Shown one piece after another: positions 55,214-64,000 of a stretch of 64,000 nt of DNA. Source of the DNA: Burkholderia sp. Ax-1724 (GTDB lineage: Bacteria > Pseudomonadota > Gammaproteobacteria > Burkholderiales > Burkholderiaceae); the NCBI RefSeq assembly GCF_011752995.1, contig NZ_VWWL01000001.1:124001-188000 (forward strand), read 5' to 3'. Numbering within the stretch: the stretch's first letter is position 1; every line of letters begins with the position of its first letter. A model generated the notes under the pieces. That model was not told the DNA's origin. It did no database searches and saw nothing but the letters and a program-made list of their open reading frames with translations. The position numbers and the translations under genes were made by a program.

Positions 55214-56371
55214 ATGACAGGCAACAAAACGATCGCCATTCTTGGTACGCGTGGAATACCGGCACGTCATGGAGGATTCGAAACGTTTGCGGAACGGCTT
55301 GCGTTTCATTTGCGCGATCATGGCTGGACCGTGACTGTGTATTGTCAGGGCACGAGAGGAATGCGGCAGCCTGTCGACGACACATGGCAGGGCATTCACC
55401 GCATCACGTTTCCGGTGAGCCGCGAGGGCGCGGCCGCGACGCTGGAGTTCGACTGGACCTGTGTTCGCGACGTGGTCAGGAGCCGGCCCGGTGTTGCATT
55501 GACGCTCGGCTATAACACCGCGCTCTTCTGCTTATGGATGCGGCTGCGCGGCGTAAAAAATATCATCAACATGGACGGCCTCGAATGGCGGCGCGACAAG
55601 TGGCGCAAACACGAGCGTGCGTGGCTATGGCTCAATGAGCGCATTGGTTGCTGGGTCGGGGATCATCTGGTCGCCGATCACCCGGTGATTGCAGATCATC
55701 TGTCGACGCGCGTGTCTCGCAGCAAGATCACGACCATTACTTATGGCGCGGATCGTATCGAGCATGCCAGTCCGGACCGGCTGAGGGAGTTATCCCTGAC
55801 TGCGGACAGGTACGGCATTCTGATCGGCAGACCCGAGCCCGAGAACTCCATACTCGAAGTAGTCCGGGCGTTTTCGCACAAACGGCGCGGCGCCAAACTG
55901 GTGGTGCTCGGCAATTATGAGCCGGGCAAGCGGCCTTATCACCGTCGCGTGATGGAGGCGGCAAGCGACGAAGTGGTCTTTCCCGGCGCGGTTTATGAAA
56001 CCGAGATGATACGGTCACTCAGGTATTACGCGAGGTTCTATCTTCACGGACACAAGGTGGGGGGAACCAACCCGTCGCTGGTCGAGGCGTTGGGTGCCGG
56101 AAGTGCCATCATCGCGCACGATAACCCGTTCAACAGATGGGTCGCGGGCTCGGAGAACCGCTACTTTTCATCGACGAGCCAGTGCGAACGTCATATCGAA
56201 GATCTGTTGCGGGACGATTCGGCGGTCGCGAAAATGCGCGCGGTCAGCCGGGAACGCTTCGCGAGCATGTTTCAATGGTCCGGCATTCTCGACGAGTACG
56301 AGACGTTACTGGAGCGCTATTGCGACAATGCCAGCGAGCCGCTGGCATTCAAGCCGCAGAAGCGGCTTTGA
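55214..56371 (+). CDS. glycosyltransferase, DUF1972/rhamnosyltransferase type
   Basis: 385 residues from the ATG at 55214 with CGGAG upstream. The signature AILGTRGIPARHGGFETFAE is that of DUF1972 N-terminal domains found in rhamnosyl- and other GT4 transferases. The donor site shows YGILIGRPEPENSILEVVRAF and HGHKVGGTNPSLVEALGAG. It is read opposite to the main exopolysaccharide operon and probably adds one sugar of the repeat unit. It converges with the next acyltransferase gene. Confidence 0.9.
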   Translation: MTGNKTIAILGTRGIPARHGGFETFAERLAFHLRDHGWTVTVYCQGTRGMRQPVDDTWQGIHRITFPVSREGAAATLEFDWTCVRDVVRSRPGVALTLGYNTALFCLWMRLRGVKNIINMDGLEWRRDKWRKHERAWLWLNERIGCWVGDHLVADHPVIADHLSTRVSRSKITTITYGADRIEHASPDRLRELSLTADRYGILIGRPEPENSILEVVRAFSHKRRGAKLVVLGNYEPGKRPYHRRVMEAASDEVVFPGAVYETEMIRSLRYYARFYLHGHKVGGTNPSLVEALGAGSAIIAHDNPFNRWVAGSENRYFSSTSQCERHIEDLLRDDSAVAKMRAVSRERFASMFQWSGILDEYETLLERYCDNASEPLAFKPQKRL

Positions 56372-56384
56372 TTGACGCCGGGTG

Positions 56385-57470
56385 TCAGTTCTCGGGCGCC
56401 GCGCCGGCGCCTTTTGCCCGTTGCAGCCGGTTTGCCGTCGTTTCGACCATTGACTGCGTGTTTCGATAAAGGCGGCGAAACGTCGCGTAGCTGGGTTGCA
56501 GCCGGCGTATCTCGAAGCGGCGCACCAGCTTTCCGCCAAATCCGGACAGGAAGGTGAGGATTCCCTGGCTTGAGACCCCATCGAAATCGAATACCAGCTG
56601 CCGTTCATGCGCCAGCCGGATGGCTGACCAGATGAGAAGGCTGACCGCACCGCCATGCGTATCCTGTCTGCGGGAGCACAGCAAATAATAGAGCGCGGTG
56701 TCGTCGAACACGACGGCAATCGCGGCCTGCAATACGCCGTCCTTGCTGTAGCAGCCCAGCATCTTGCCCGCGTCGCGCCCGACGGCCTGAGCAAGCAGCG
56801 CTCTCATGACCGCCGAGCCGTAAATATTGCGTTGTTGACGCGCCGCGAGATTGGCGTCGTAGAAGCGGACGAATTCATCGGCGTCGAGTATTTCCTTGAC
56901 GCTCAACTGTTCCGAAGCGCGGCGAATCACATTACGCGTATTCGCGCGCATGCGAGCCCAAACCTCCGGCTCGGTTTGTTGCGGAAAAATTCTCAGCGTG
57001 AAGTTGACGAGTACCGTGAAGCGGTTAAAGGTAAAGGCAATCGCTTCCGCTTCCGAAACATCCGGGTCCAGCAACTGCTCGAACAGATCGCAGCCAGGTA
57101 GCTGCCGTATCAGCTTGTCGCAGACGTTGAAGCGGTGCCGCCATTCATCTTCGGCATGACCGGTTGACGATCTGATGACGGGGCCGAGGCAGCGAGTGAG
57201 CGGTGGCATTTCGGAGACTTTCCAGAACCCCTTTTTAACGAGCGTATAGGGCATTTCGCCGATGACCTCGTTATTCTCCACGACTTTGACGAGATGCCAA
57301 TTGCCGCCTGTGGCGATGTCGAGCCACCACGGTTCGTGAAAGATCGAGTGTCCAATGAAGCTGGGCCGGGATTTCTGAGCGGGCCGGACGATATCGGCTC
57401 CGCTTTGCGCGATCCCGGGGTTCATGAAATGCTCAGTTGAGTTGATTAGCGGAAAGCGATCGATAGCCAT
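56385..57470 (-). CDS. FemAB/GNAT-like acyltransferase
   Basis: 361 residues; an in-frame ATG at 57425 could be the true start. The N-terminal half has HSIFHEPWWLDIATGGNWHL and MPPLTRCLGP. The C-terminal half has RRASEQLSVKEI, VLQAAIAVVFDDTALYYLLCSRR and GGAVSLLIWSAIRLAHERQLVFDFDG, the pattern of the GNAT acetyltransferase-6/FemAB-like family. It probably modifies the polysaccharide or its lipid-linked precursor. It is a second such gene in the locus, unlike the one at 50.8 kb in sequence. Confidence 0.82.
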   Translation of the reverse strand: MAIDRFPLINSTEHFMNPGIAQSGADIVRPAQKSRPSFIGHSIFHEPWWLDIATGGNWHLVKVVENNEVIGEMPYTLVKKGFWKVSEMPPLTRCLGPVIRSSTGHAEDEWRHRFNVCDKLIRQLPGCDLFEQLLDPDVSEAEAIAFTFNRFTVLVNFTLRIFPQQTEPEVWARMRANTRNVIRRASEQLSVKEILDADEFVRFYDANLAARQQRNIYGSAVMRALLAQAVGRDAGKMLGCYSKDGVLQAAIAVVFDDTALYYLLCSRRQDTHGGAVSLLIWSAIRLAHERQLVFDFDGVSSQGILTFLSGFGGKLVRRFEIRRLQPSYATFRRLYRNTQSMVETTANRLQRAKGAGAAPEN

Positions 57471-57936
57471 TGGGTGCTGTGCTCACTTGTGCGGTTTACG
57501 AACAGCGAATCCAATACATGTCTGGAAGTTCACACGCGCCACGCCAGGCTTCGGACATGGATTCTATTTGTCGTGCTCCTCATTTCTTCTTGTCGGAGAC
57601 GTAGCGGAATGACTGCGTGAATTCTATTACGTTTGCCTGTCATAAAGAGTGCGGAATCGCACGATGGAATGGAGGAATAGCGCACTGGGAAGCGACACCT
57701 TATTTAAGCATTCCAGATGGAAATGCGGCGCGTGGATTCATTTCACGCGTACACCTCAGCTAGTTCGCCTGCGAGCGGGCAGGCGCCGTGCAACAACCCA
57801 ATAAAAGGTGGCGGTCCGGTAGTTATTGATCTAACGTCTGATCGAGGCAGGTTGGCCGTACGCTCATGCGGCGGTGGAGGGCGTCCTTGTGAGTTCGCGT
57901 TGGAAGATGTCTGCTGTTCGATTCGGGTAAATCGAC
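57471..57936. other. intergenic region in the exopolysaccharide locus
   Basis: About 465 bases between divergent genes. Only short, unconvincing frames exist. The area before 57,720 is fairly AT-rich and may carry promoters for both neighbours. Confidence 0.4.
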
Positions 57937-58707
57937 ATGAAAAAGAGTCTGAAGTTTGCCGCCTGTGTGCTTCTGCTCGTCGTGGTGAGAGCATCGGGGC
58001 AGTCGGCAGTTGCGTTGCAGTCGAGCATTGTCGACGCGGTCCAGCAGATGCACATGCCGAACGAGGGTAGGCCAAGCGGTGTGCCGCCGTCATACAGCTG
58101 GCAGACTCAACCGGTCGTCCAGGCCGGTAACAGCCCTCCGGCCGGATTCCATGCGATCACAGGATGGGGGCAGATATTTCTCGTTGCCGGAGCCGCGCCG
58201 GTGTCGCTAAACGTGTCGCTGAGAAATTTTCGCACCTATCTGCTCAGCACATCCGGCAAGCTGCAGTTGATTCAGTCCACCAATACGCTGGATGGCGCGC
58301 AATTCAATCCGGACTACCAGGGCAACATCAATATCCCGGCGGATATCCGTCTGGATTCGGGCGGTTACACGTCGGTCATGACGAATCCCAAGGCGGCATT
58401 CCATTTCTGGCCAACGGCCGGCAAGGTGAATTTCGATTCGAGCAATCTCGCGGGCATCCTGGTGGCGGTCGAGGCTCGAATCAATCCGGCGACAGGACAA
58501 ACCGCCGCGGAGGTCGACAATCGATACGTGCTGTCGGTCGGCGCGGATTACTGGGCGGGCGTCAATTCCGTGTGGGACAACTATCGCAGCAGTGCCGGCG
58601 TTGCCGTGGGACGGTTCCAGTTTCTGACCACCGAATGGCAATGCTTCACGATGACGACGATTTTCGCGCGCAATCGGACGGCACAGACAACGCTTTTCTC
58701 GTGTTAG
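57937..58707 (+). CDS. secreted protein of unknown function in the exopolysaccharide locus
   Basis: 256 residues with a Sec signal peptide (MKKSLKFAACVLLLVVVRASG). The mature part contains SYSWQTQPVVQAGNSPPAGFHAITGWGQIFLVAG, here named only in part, VSLNVSLRNFRTYLL, YVLSVGADYWAGVNSVWDNY and a C-terminal WQCFTMTTIFARN. No catalytic signature was recognised. The compact beta-rich pattern and locus suggest a periplasmic or secreted protein acting on or binding the polysaccharide. The only ribosome binding site is weak (GGGTAA). Confidence 0.72.
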   Translation: MKKSLKFAACVLLLVVVRASGQSAVALQSSIVDAVQQMHMPNEGRPSGVPPSYSWQTQPVVQAGNSPPAGFHAITGWGQIFLVAGAAPVSLNVSLRNFRTYLLSTSGKLQLIQSTNTLDGAQFNPDYQGNINIPADIRLDSGGYTSVMTNPKAAFHFWPTAGKVNFDSSNLAGILVAVEARINPATGQTAAEVDNRYVLSVGADYWAGVNSVWDNYRSSAGVAVGRFQFLTTEWQCFTMTTIFARNRTAQTTLFSC

Positions 58708-58729
58708 CAGGCCTCGAAGCCGGGCCGCA

Positions 58730-60007
58730 TCAAAGGTTCGGGCCGGAGAGCGAATTCGACGAGGACGTCTTGCCTATTTTGCCGGTGCGATAGGCGTTCT
58801 GGCCATAAATGACACACCAGAAGACGAGAAGCGCCACCGCGTTTGCCGTGAACGGCGCATACATGATCCAGATTCTGGGCATGATGAATGGCGACACCGC
58901 AATGGCAAGCAGCGTCATGGCCTGCTTGATCAGAATCAGCCGATACCGGCGCGCGGCAATGAACCAGGTGTTCAGCCCGTCGTCGGCGAACATCACGATC
59001 GAGCAACCGGCGGCGTAGATCATCACAGGCGCGCCGGCCACGAATTTCGGGCCGTAGATCAGAAGAAACACCGCCGGTCCCACGAACAGGCTGCATACGA
59101 AAGCGACGGCCGCGAGCGCGCTCAGATAAACCCCGAGCCGGAGCGCTTTCTGGCGAAGCTGTGCTTCATTTCTCGCGATGAACACCATGCTGGGTGCGAG
59201 CGCGAGAGAGAGCGCCGCGCCGACGGAATTCCACTGCTCGACGAGCGAGGCTGCTGCCGCGTAGATACCCAGATCGGCTTTCGACATCAGCATGCCGAGC
59301 AGAACGCGGTCTATTCTCAGGATCAGGATGCCCGCGGCGACGGCCGGCCAGAATTTGAGCCCGCGCGTTACCAATGTTTTCGTCACGACTGTATCGCCGA
59401 GAAGCGACTTCGGTGTACTGAGCGCTAACTTGCGATAGCGGCGAAATGGCCCGGCCGCGGCCACGATGGCCTCGATGGGCCACGCGATCGAGGCAAACAG
59501 CGCGCCGGCCGAAAGGTGAGCGGCGAGAAACAGCCACAGTACCCGGACGCCGCTTGCCAGCGTCTTGGCGCGGGTGATGATCCATGGGCTTTTTTCGGCG
59601 TAGGCCATCAGCGAGCCGAGTGCGATCGGTTCCACGATGAGCAGGAAGCTTGCCACGATGGCGAGTTCGGCGCCGGCCCGCGCCATCAGGAACCATGCGC
59701 CCACGCAAAAGATCAGCATGACGCCGAGTGTCGAAAAGAGGCGCAGACGGAACGCGCGATAAAACACGATATGGCGCAGCCGCGGATGTTTGCCGAAGAT
59801 CGGCGCGACGGATTGCGCGCTGAACAGAAGGGCGGTGCTTCCGACCACCGCCGCTAGCGACAACGCGAATTGCAATTCGCCGAACAGGCGCGCGCCGTAG
59901 ATATTGGCAAAAAGATGATTGCTGGCGATCGCCGCGAGTGTTCCCACGACTTTTTCGCACAATACGCCTGTAAGCGACGAGAAAAGGAGGCGACCTAATG
60001 GTTTCAC
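58730..60007 (-). CDS. polysaccharide flippase, Wzx-like (MATE/MOP superfamily)
   Basis: 425 residues with about twelve hydrophobic segments. LLFSSLTGVLCEKVVGTLAAI opens the protein and GARLFGELQFALSLAAVVG follows, the standard start of polysaccharide exporters (Y/F-G-x-L-x-x-A pattern). FWPAVAAGILILRIDRVLLGML and DLGIYAAAASLVEQW are typical mid-protein segments. It translocates lipid-linked repeat units across the inner membrane. It completes the Wzx/Wzy/Wzc set of the locus. Confidence 0.85.
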   Translation of the reverse strand: MKPLGRLLFSSLTGVLCEKVVGTLAAIASNHLFANIYGARLFGELQFALSLAAVVGSTALLFSAQSVAPIFGKHPRLRHIVFYRAFRLRLFSTLGVMLIFCVGAWFLMARAGAELAIVASFLLIVEPIALGSLMAYAEKSPWIITRAKTLASGVRVLWLFLAAHLSAGALFASIAWPIEAIVAAAGPFRRYRKLALSTPKSLLGDTVVTKTLVTRGLKFWPAVAAGILILRIDRVLLGMLMSKADLGIYAAAASLVEQWNSVGAALSLALAPSMVFIARNEAQLRQKALRLGVYLSALAAVAFVCSLFVGPAVFLLIYGPKFVAGAPVMIYAAGCSIVMFADDGLNTWFIAARRYRLILIKQAMTLLAIAVSPFIMPRIWIMYAPFTANAVALLVFWCVIYGQNAYRTGKIGKTSSSNSLSGPNL

Positions 60008-60800
60008 GATACCTCTTCAACCTGTACGTCGTGAAAGCGTGTTGCGTGAAATGAGCCGGACGCGATCGGAGGGAATCCGGCGCAAGGAAGCGAAATCACG
60101 TCATCCGTTTTCATTCTTCGTACCGGTTGAGTTTGACCTTCGCGCTCTGTGTATCGGAGGAGCGGGGGTGTGTTAAATCCGATGAGTCGGTCTTCTGACT
60201 GGTGAGTGCTCGTGTTGCTCGATACTTCCTTTCAGGAAGCGAGTAGAGATAGGCCGCCAATGAAATGTGGTCCTGTCCGAATTGCGCGATTGTTCCGGAC
60301 AGGCAAGCGGATTGCGCAACGTTGAATGTGTCTCGTGTTTCAGTCAGTTTCGTGCGGGAACCGGTGCGCAATAGTTCATGACGGTCCGGGCAGGGCCCGT
60401 GTCACGCAAACGCAATCGGGAGATACAGACAGCCAGGGGAACTGCCCGTTCGATCCTGCACGGGCAGATACGCGAGACCTATGGCTTTATAGCGTGAGAG
60501 TTTGAACGGGAACGTGTCCTGTCGCACATTCCGCCATGACATTCAAAATCTCTAAATTACGCTGTATTGGGCAGACCTGAGAAATGACGCGAATCGGCAG
60601 ATCGACCGGAGCTTTGACTCTTATGTCGTGGTAACGCGTCGGTCTGGAAATTTCTGCTGGTTTGCGCTGCGGGCGCTATGAGCGGGTTGGAGGTGCTGTG
60701 CGAAGCCGGGAGGAACTACTGATCCTGGAGCGCCGGCGGGACGAATACGAACGTCCTGGCCGGCTCGATCGAAACGCATCGATAGCGGGGGAGCGAGGAC
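60008..60800. other. intergenic region between exopolysaccharide locus and MFS gene
   Basis: About 790 bases without a convincing gene. CCTGTCCG (60272-60279) and CGGACAGG (60296-60303) form an 8-bp hairpin. A TTCCT/AGGAA palindrome lies near 60,230. Function is unknown. Confidence 0.45.
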
Positions 60801-62012
60801 TCACTGCACTGCGGACAGATTCCCCACCTTCGCATTCCGCAAATACAGCACCGTCGACAACACCACCGCCGCGGCCGCGGCCGCCGCCGCGAACAGAAAT
60901 ACCGAGCCATAGCCGAACTCGCCCGCGATATACCCGGCCAACGGCCCGGTAATGCCGAGCGACAGATCGAGAAACACCGAATACGCCGACAGCGCCGCGC
61001 CGCGGCTCGCGGGCGGCACGAGTCCGACCGCCTCGACGCCGAGCGCCGGGAACACGAGCGCGAAGCCGAAGCCGGTCAGCGCGGCGCCCGCGAGCGCGAC
61101 GTGCGGCTCGGGCGCGAGCCACAGCATCAGGAGACCCGCGCACTCGAACACGAACGACGCAATCGCGACGCGGAATCCGCCGTAGGTCTTGATCGTGTTC
61201 GCGAACAGCAGACGCGCGCCGATAAACAGCGTGCCGAACAGCGTCAGCGAGAGTGCCGCATTCGGCCAGTGCCGCGCCGCATAGAACAGCGTGATGAAGG
61301 TCGCGATCGAGCCGAAGCCGGCCGAGCCGAGCGCGAGGCCGATGCCGTGCGGCAGCACGCGCGTGAACACGCTGCGGTACGACATCCGCTCGCCGTGGAC
61401 CAGCGGCACCGGCGCGATCAGCCGCGCGACGTAGTAGCCGAGCGCCGCGAGCGCGATCACCAGAATGCCGAGCGTGGTAAAGCCGATGGCATGCGAAATC
61501 GCCACGCCGAGCGGCGCGCCGATCGCGAGCGCGCCGTAGGTCGCAATGCCGTTCCACGAAATCACGCGCGCGTTGTTGGCCGTGCCCACCCGGCCGATGC
61601 CCCACAGAATCGCGCCGGTGCCGCACAGGCTCTCGCCGAAACCGAGCACGAGGCGGCCGCAGACGAGCAGCGCGAGGCTCAGCACCGGCCAGTGGCTCGT
61701 CAGCGCCGCGAGCAGCAGGAACACGCCGCTTGCGCCACAGCCGAGCAGCCCGATCGACACCGTGCGCTTCGGCCCGAGCGTGTCGGCCGAGCGGCCCGCG
61801 AGCGGCCGCGAGGCGAGCGTCGCGATGTATTGCACGCTGATCGCCGCGCCCGCCAGCACCGCGCTATAGCCGAGGTCGTCGTGCACGTAGCCGGGCAGCA
61901 CCGCGAGCGGAATGCCGATCGTCAGATAGCAAAGGAAGGTGAAAAAAACGACCGGAATGATCTGCAGGGTCGTCGCAAATTCGCTGCGGTTGGGCGCGGA
62001 GTCGGTGGACAT
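60801..62012 (-). CDS. MFS transporter, YhhS/YfcJ-like
   Basis: 403 residues with twelve membrane helices. Close pattern agreement with Escherichia coli YhhS/Yfc[40 protein letters not shown] (motif A), [25 protein letters not shown], here in part, and [17 protein letters not shown]. The family exports drugs, arabinose or glyphosate-like compounds in some reports, but the natural substrate is not known. The gene is divergent from xdhA and shares its regulatory region. Confidence 0.88.
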   Translation of the reverse strand: MSTDSAPNRSEFATTLQIIPVVFFTFLCYLTIGIPLAVLPGYVHDDLGYSAVLAGAAISVQYIATLASRPLAGRSADTLGPKRTVSIGLLGCGASGVFLLLAALTSHWPVLSLALLVCGRLVLGFGESLCGTGAILWGIGRVGTANNARVISWNGIATYGALAIGAPLGVAISHAIGFTTLGILVIALAALGYYVARLIAPVPLVHGERMSYRSVFTRVLPHGIGLALGSAGFGSIATFITLFYAARHWPNAALSLTLFGTLFIGARLLFANTIKTYGGFRVAIASFVFECAGLLMLWLAPEPHVALAGAALTGFGFALVFPALGVEAVGLVPPASRGAALSAYSVFLDLSLGITGPLAGYIAGEFGYGSVFLFAAAAAAAAVVLSTVLYLRNAKVGNLSAVQ

Positions 62013-62193
62013 CGGGAAAACGAGACTTGAAATCGGCGGGAAGGCGTGATTCTCCCATGGAACCGATCCCCTTGCAGAGTTTGCTCAAAAATCGGTCAGA
62101 TCGACCGGCCTGCCGGATTCATATAAAGGTCCGTTTTGCCGTGCCGGCGTGGGCTTGCAGGGGCTGCGAGCCGGCACCTGTCGTTACCCTGAG

Positions 62194-62243
62194 TGGCAAT
62201 AAATCAATAAAAAATATACAAAAGTGGCAAAAATACATTGCCA
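62194..62243. promoter_or_regulatory. TGGCAA repeats between MFS gene and xdhA, candidate operator
   Basis: TGGCAA occurs at 62194-62199 and 62225-62230, and its complement TTGCCA at 62238-62243. The last two form an inverted repeat with a 7-base spacer in an AT-rich part of the 389-base divergent region. A regulator of the purine genes or of the exporter may bind here. Confidence 0.45.
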
Positions 62244-62401
62244 ACATAAGCACGGTGCCACGCAAATTCATCCCGATATCGTCTTGCGGATATGTCCCGC
62301 ATGCGAATCGCGCTATGGGTTGCCTTTATTGACGGTGATAGTTTTCGAATCATCGCCGTGGCGCGTGCGCGCGGGCACCCAACAGAAGAGAGCAACGAGA
62401 C

Positions 62402-63919
62402 ATGACTGAGCCGATCCGCTTCTATCACCGCAACGCGATCCGCGAGATCAAAGACGCGCCCGTCACCCGCACGGTGTTGCAGTATCTGCGCGAGGACGCG
62501 CATTGCACCGGCACCAAGGAAGGCTGCGCGGAGGGCGACTGCGGCGCCTGCACGGTCGTGATCGGCGAGCGCAACGCGGCGGGCGGCGTCGACTTCAAGG
62601 CGGTCAACGCCTGCATCCAGTTCGTGCCGACGCTCGACGGCCGCGCGCTCTTCACGGTCGAAGACCTGCGTCAGCCGGACGGCGCGCTGCATCCGGTGCA
62701 GCAGGCGATGGTCGATTGCCACGGTTCGCAGTGCGGCTTCTGCACGCCGGGCTTCATCATGTCGATGTGGGCGCTCTACGAGAAGCACGGCCACGAACAG
62801 GGCTGCGCGAATCGCTCCGTGCCGTCGCGCGAGGCGATCGGCAATGCGCTCACGGGCAATCTGTGCCGCTGCACCGGCTACCGGCCGATCGTCGATGCGG
62901 CCGAGCGCATGTTCGAGGCGCCTGCGCCGAAAGCGCCGGTCGACGTGAAGGCGCTGGCCGCCGCGCTGGCATCGATCGAGCGCAGCGAGACGTTCCGCTA
63001 CGAGCACGCCGGCCAGCAATTCGCCGCGCCGCGCACGGTTGCGGCGCTCGCGCAGATCAAGGAACAGGCGCCGGCCGCGCGCATTCTCGCGGGCAGCACC
63101 GACATCGGCCTGTGGGTCACCAAGCAGATGCGCGAGCTCGGCAACCTCGTCTATGTCGGGCAGATCGCCGAGCTGCAAAAGCTCGCAACCGGCGACGACT
63201 GGATCGAAATCGGCGCGGGTGTCAGCGTCGAAAAAGCGTATGCGGAGATCGCGAAGCAGTATCCGGAGCTGACCGAAATGTGGCAGCGCTTCGCCTCGCT
63301 GCCGATCCGCAATGCCGGCACGCTCGGCGGCAATATCGCCAACGGCTCGCCGATCGGCGATTCGATGCCGGGCCTGATCGCGCTCGGCGCGCGCGTGATC
63401 GTGCGCGGCGGCGAGATCGAGCGCGAGATGCCGCTCGAAGACCTGTACCTCGCCTATCAGAAGAAGGACATGGCCGAGCACGAGTTCGTGGTCGGCCTGA
63501 AGGTGCCGACGCGCGGCGGCGCGCGCGCGAACCTGCGCTTTCGCACCTACAAGCTCTCGAAGCGTTTCGATTCGGATATCTCGGCTGTCTGCGCGGCGTT
63601 CTCGTTCATCGCCGATGGCGACGTGATCCGCGAGCCGCGCATCGCGTTCGGCGGCATGGCCGCGACGCCGAAGCGCGCGCTCCATGCCGAAGCCGTGCTG
63701 CGCGATGCCGAATGGCACGAGGCGACCGCGCAGGCCGCGATGCTCGCGCTCGGCAACGACTATGCGCCGCTCACCGATATGCGCGCGACCAGCGACTATC
63801 GCCTCGAAGCGGCGAAGAACACGCTGTACCGCTTCTGGCTCGAAACGCGCACGAATCGTCCGCTGCCGAAGAACGCGCTCGACGTGCGCGCGGTCGCGCC
63901 GGCCGGCGCGAGTGCTTGA
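62402..63919 (+). CDS. xdhA: xanthine dehydrogenase small subunit XdhA
   Basis: 505 residues. The N-terminal plant-type 2Fe-2S cluster uses C42, C47, C50 and C71. The second cluster uses C111, C114, C155 and C157 (CGFCTPGF and NLCRCTGYRP). The FAD-binding domain follows from about residue 195, with ILAGSTDIGLWVTKQM and IRNAGTLGGNIANGSPIGDS. It passes electrons from the molybdenum subunit to NAD in hypoxanthine and xanthine oxidation. xdhB begins 46 bases after the stop. The ATG at 62402 follows AGAGAGCAACGAG. Confidence 0.96.
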   Translation: MTEPIRFYHRNAIREIKDAPVTRTVLQYLREDAHCTGTKEGCAEGDCGACTVVIGERNAAGGVDFKAVNACIQFVPTLDGRALFTVEDLRQPDGALHPVQQAMVDCHGSQCGFCTPGFIMSMWALYEKHGHEQGCANRSVPSREAIGNALTGNLCRCTGYRPIVDAAERMFEAPAPKAPVDVKALAAALASIERSETFRYEHAGQQFAAPRTVAALAQIKEQAPAARILAGSTDIGLWVTKQMRELGNLVYVGQIAELQKLATGDDWIEIGAGVSVEKAYAEIAKQYPELTEMWQRFASLPIRNAGTLGGNIANGSPIGDSMPGLIALGARVIVRGGEIEREMPLEDLYLAYQKKDMAEHEFVVGLKVPTRGGARANLRFRTYKLSKRFDSDISAVCAAFSFIADGDVIREPRIAFGGMAATPKRALHAEAVLRDAEWHEATAQAAMLALGNDYAPLTDMRATSDYRLEAAKNTLYRFWLETRTNRPLPKNALDVRAVAPAGASA

Positions 63920-63965
63920 GCCCGGCGAGCCCAACGCGCGCTTAAGAAATACGGAGAACACCACA

Positions 63966-64000
63966 ATGAACCAGCAAGCCGAACCGTTCCTGAACGAGCT
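63966..64000 (+). CDS. xdhB: xanthine dehydrogenase large subunit XdhB, first residues (cut by window end)
   Basis: Only MNQQAEPFLNE is in the window. ACGGAGAA lies at the right distance before the ATG. The identity is inferred from position directly after xdhA and from the typical start of XdhB. Confidence 0.75.
   Translation, partial: MNQQAEPFLNE

Noticed and set aside
62204..63964. A 586-codon minus-strand frame opposite xdhA
   Set aside because: Shadow of xdhA; composition dominated by Arg, Ala and Glu.

Overview
The window is GC-rich chromosomal DNA whose gene content and order point to a betaproteobacterium of the Burkholderia/Paraburkholderia/Caballeronia group: a catB-catC-catA catechol operon, the ybgC-tolQRAB-pal-ybgF order, a glyA-nrdR-minor-pilin block, hmgA-fahA, a yqjD-yqjE type operon and an exopolysaccharide locus. 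This placement is an inference from gene content; no rRNA is present. The first gene (katG) and the last (xdhB) are cut by the window ends.

Layout. 0-3.6 kb: the end of katG, then the ortho-cleavage operon catBCA behind a promoter with an upstream inverted repeat; no catR lies next to it. 3.8-6.6 kb: two translationally coupled dynamin-like GTPases. 6.7-8.8 kb: an OmpR-type response regulator and its sensor kinase. 9.6-14.8 kb: two large secreted lipoproteins of unknown role flanking a zinc alcohol dehydrogenase. 15-20.1 kb: a looser, accessory-looking stretch (hydrolase, SpoIIAA-like protein, frameshifted amino-acid permease, IclR regulator, ABM-like protein, gene debris) that ends at tRNA-Lys. 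20.4-26 kb: the complete Tol-Pal envelope operon with its terminator. 26.2-29.2 kb: ydfG, then glyA behind a ZTP (pfl) riboswitch, then nrdR. 29.5-32.3 kb: five overlapping type IV minor-pilin genes without pilY1. 32.5-34.9 kb: a yqjD/yqjE/DUF3318-like membrane-stress operon and a 1-Cys peroxiredoxin. 35.1-38.1 kb: glutaryl-CoA dehydrogenase with a divergent IclR regulator, then a degenerate EAL-domain protein. 38.7-41.3 kb: hmgA-fahA (tyrosine/homogentisate degradation). 41.3-47.2 kb: an AraJ-like exporter, a crotonase, a fertility-inhibition-like protein, D-lactate dehydrogenase and a class V aminotransferase. 47.3-60 kb: an exopolysaccharide locus with Wzy-like, Wzx-like and Wzc-like proteins, three glycosyltransferases, two FemAB/CelD-like acyltransferases and one unknown secreted protein. 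60.8-64 kb: a YhhS-like MFS protein divergent from xdhA-xdhB (xanthine dehydrogenase).

How it fits together. Much of the window is aromatic and amino-acid catabolism: catechol to muconolactone and 3-oxoadipate enol-lactone, homogentisate to fumarate and acetoacetate, glutaryl-CoA to crotonyl-CoA. The rest is mostly envelope and surface functions (Tol-Pal, pili, exopolysaccharide, lipoproteins). The observations most worth a second look are the coupled GTPase pair, the ZTP riboswitch of glyA with an extra branched insert, the EAL protein that has lost its catalytic motifs, the fertility-inhibition-like protein on an apparently chromosomal locus, and the unassigned secreted proteins beside the exopolysaccharide genes.
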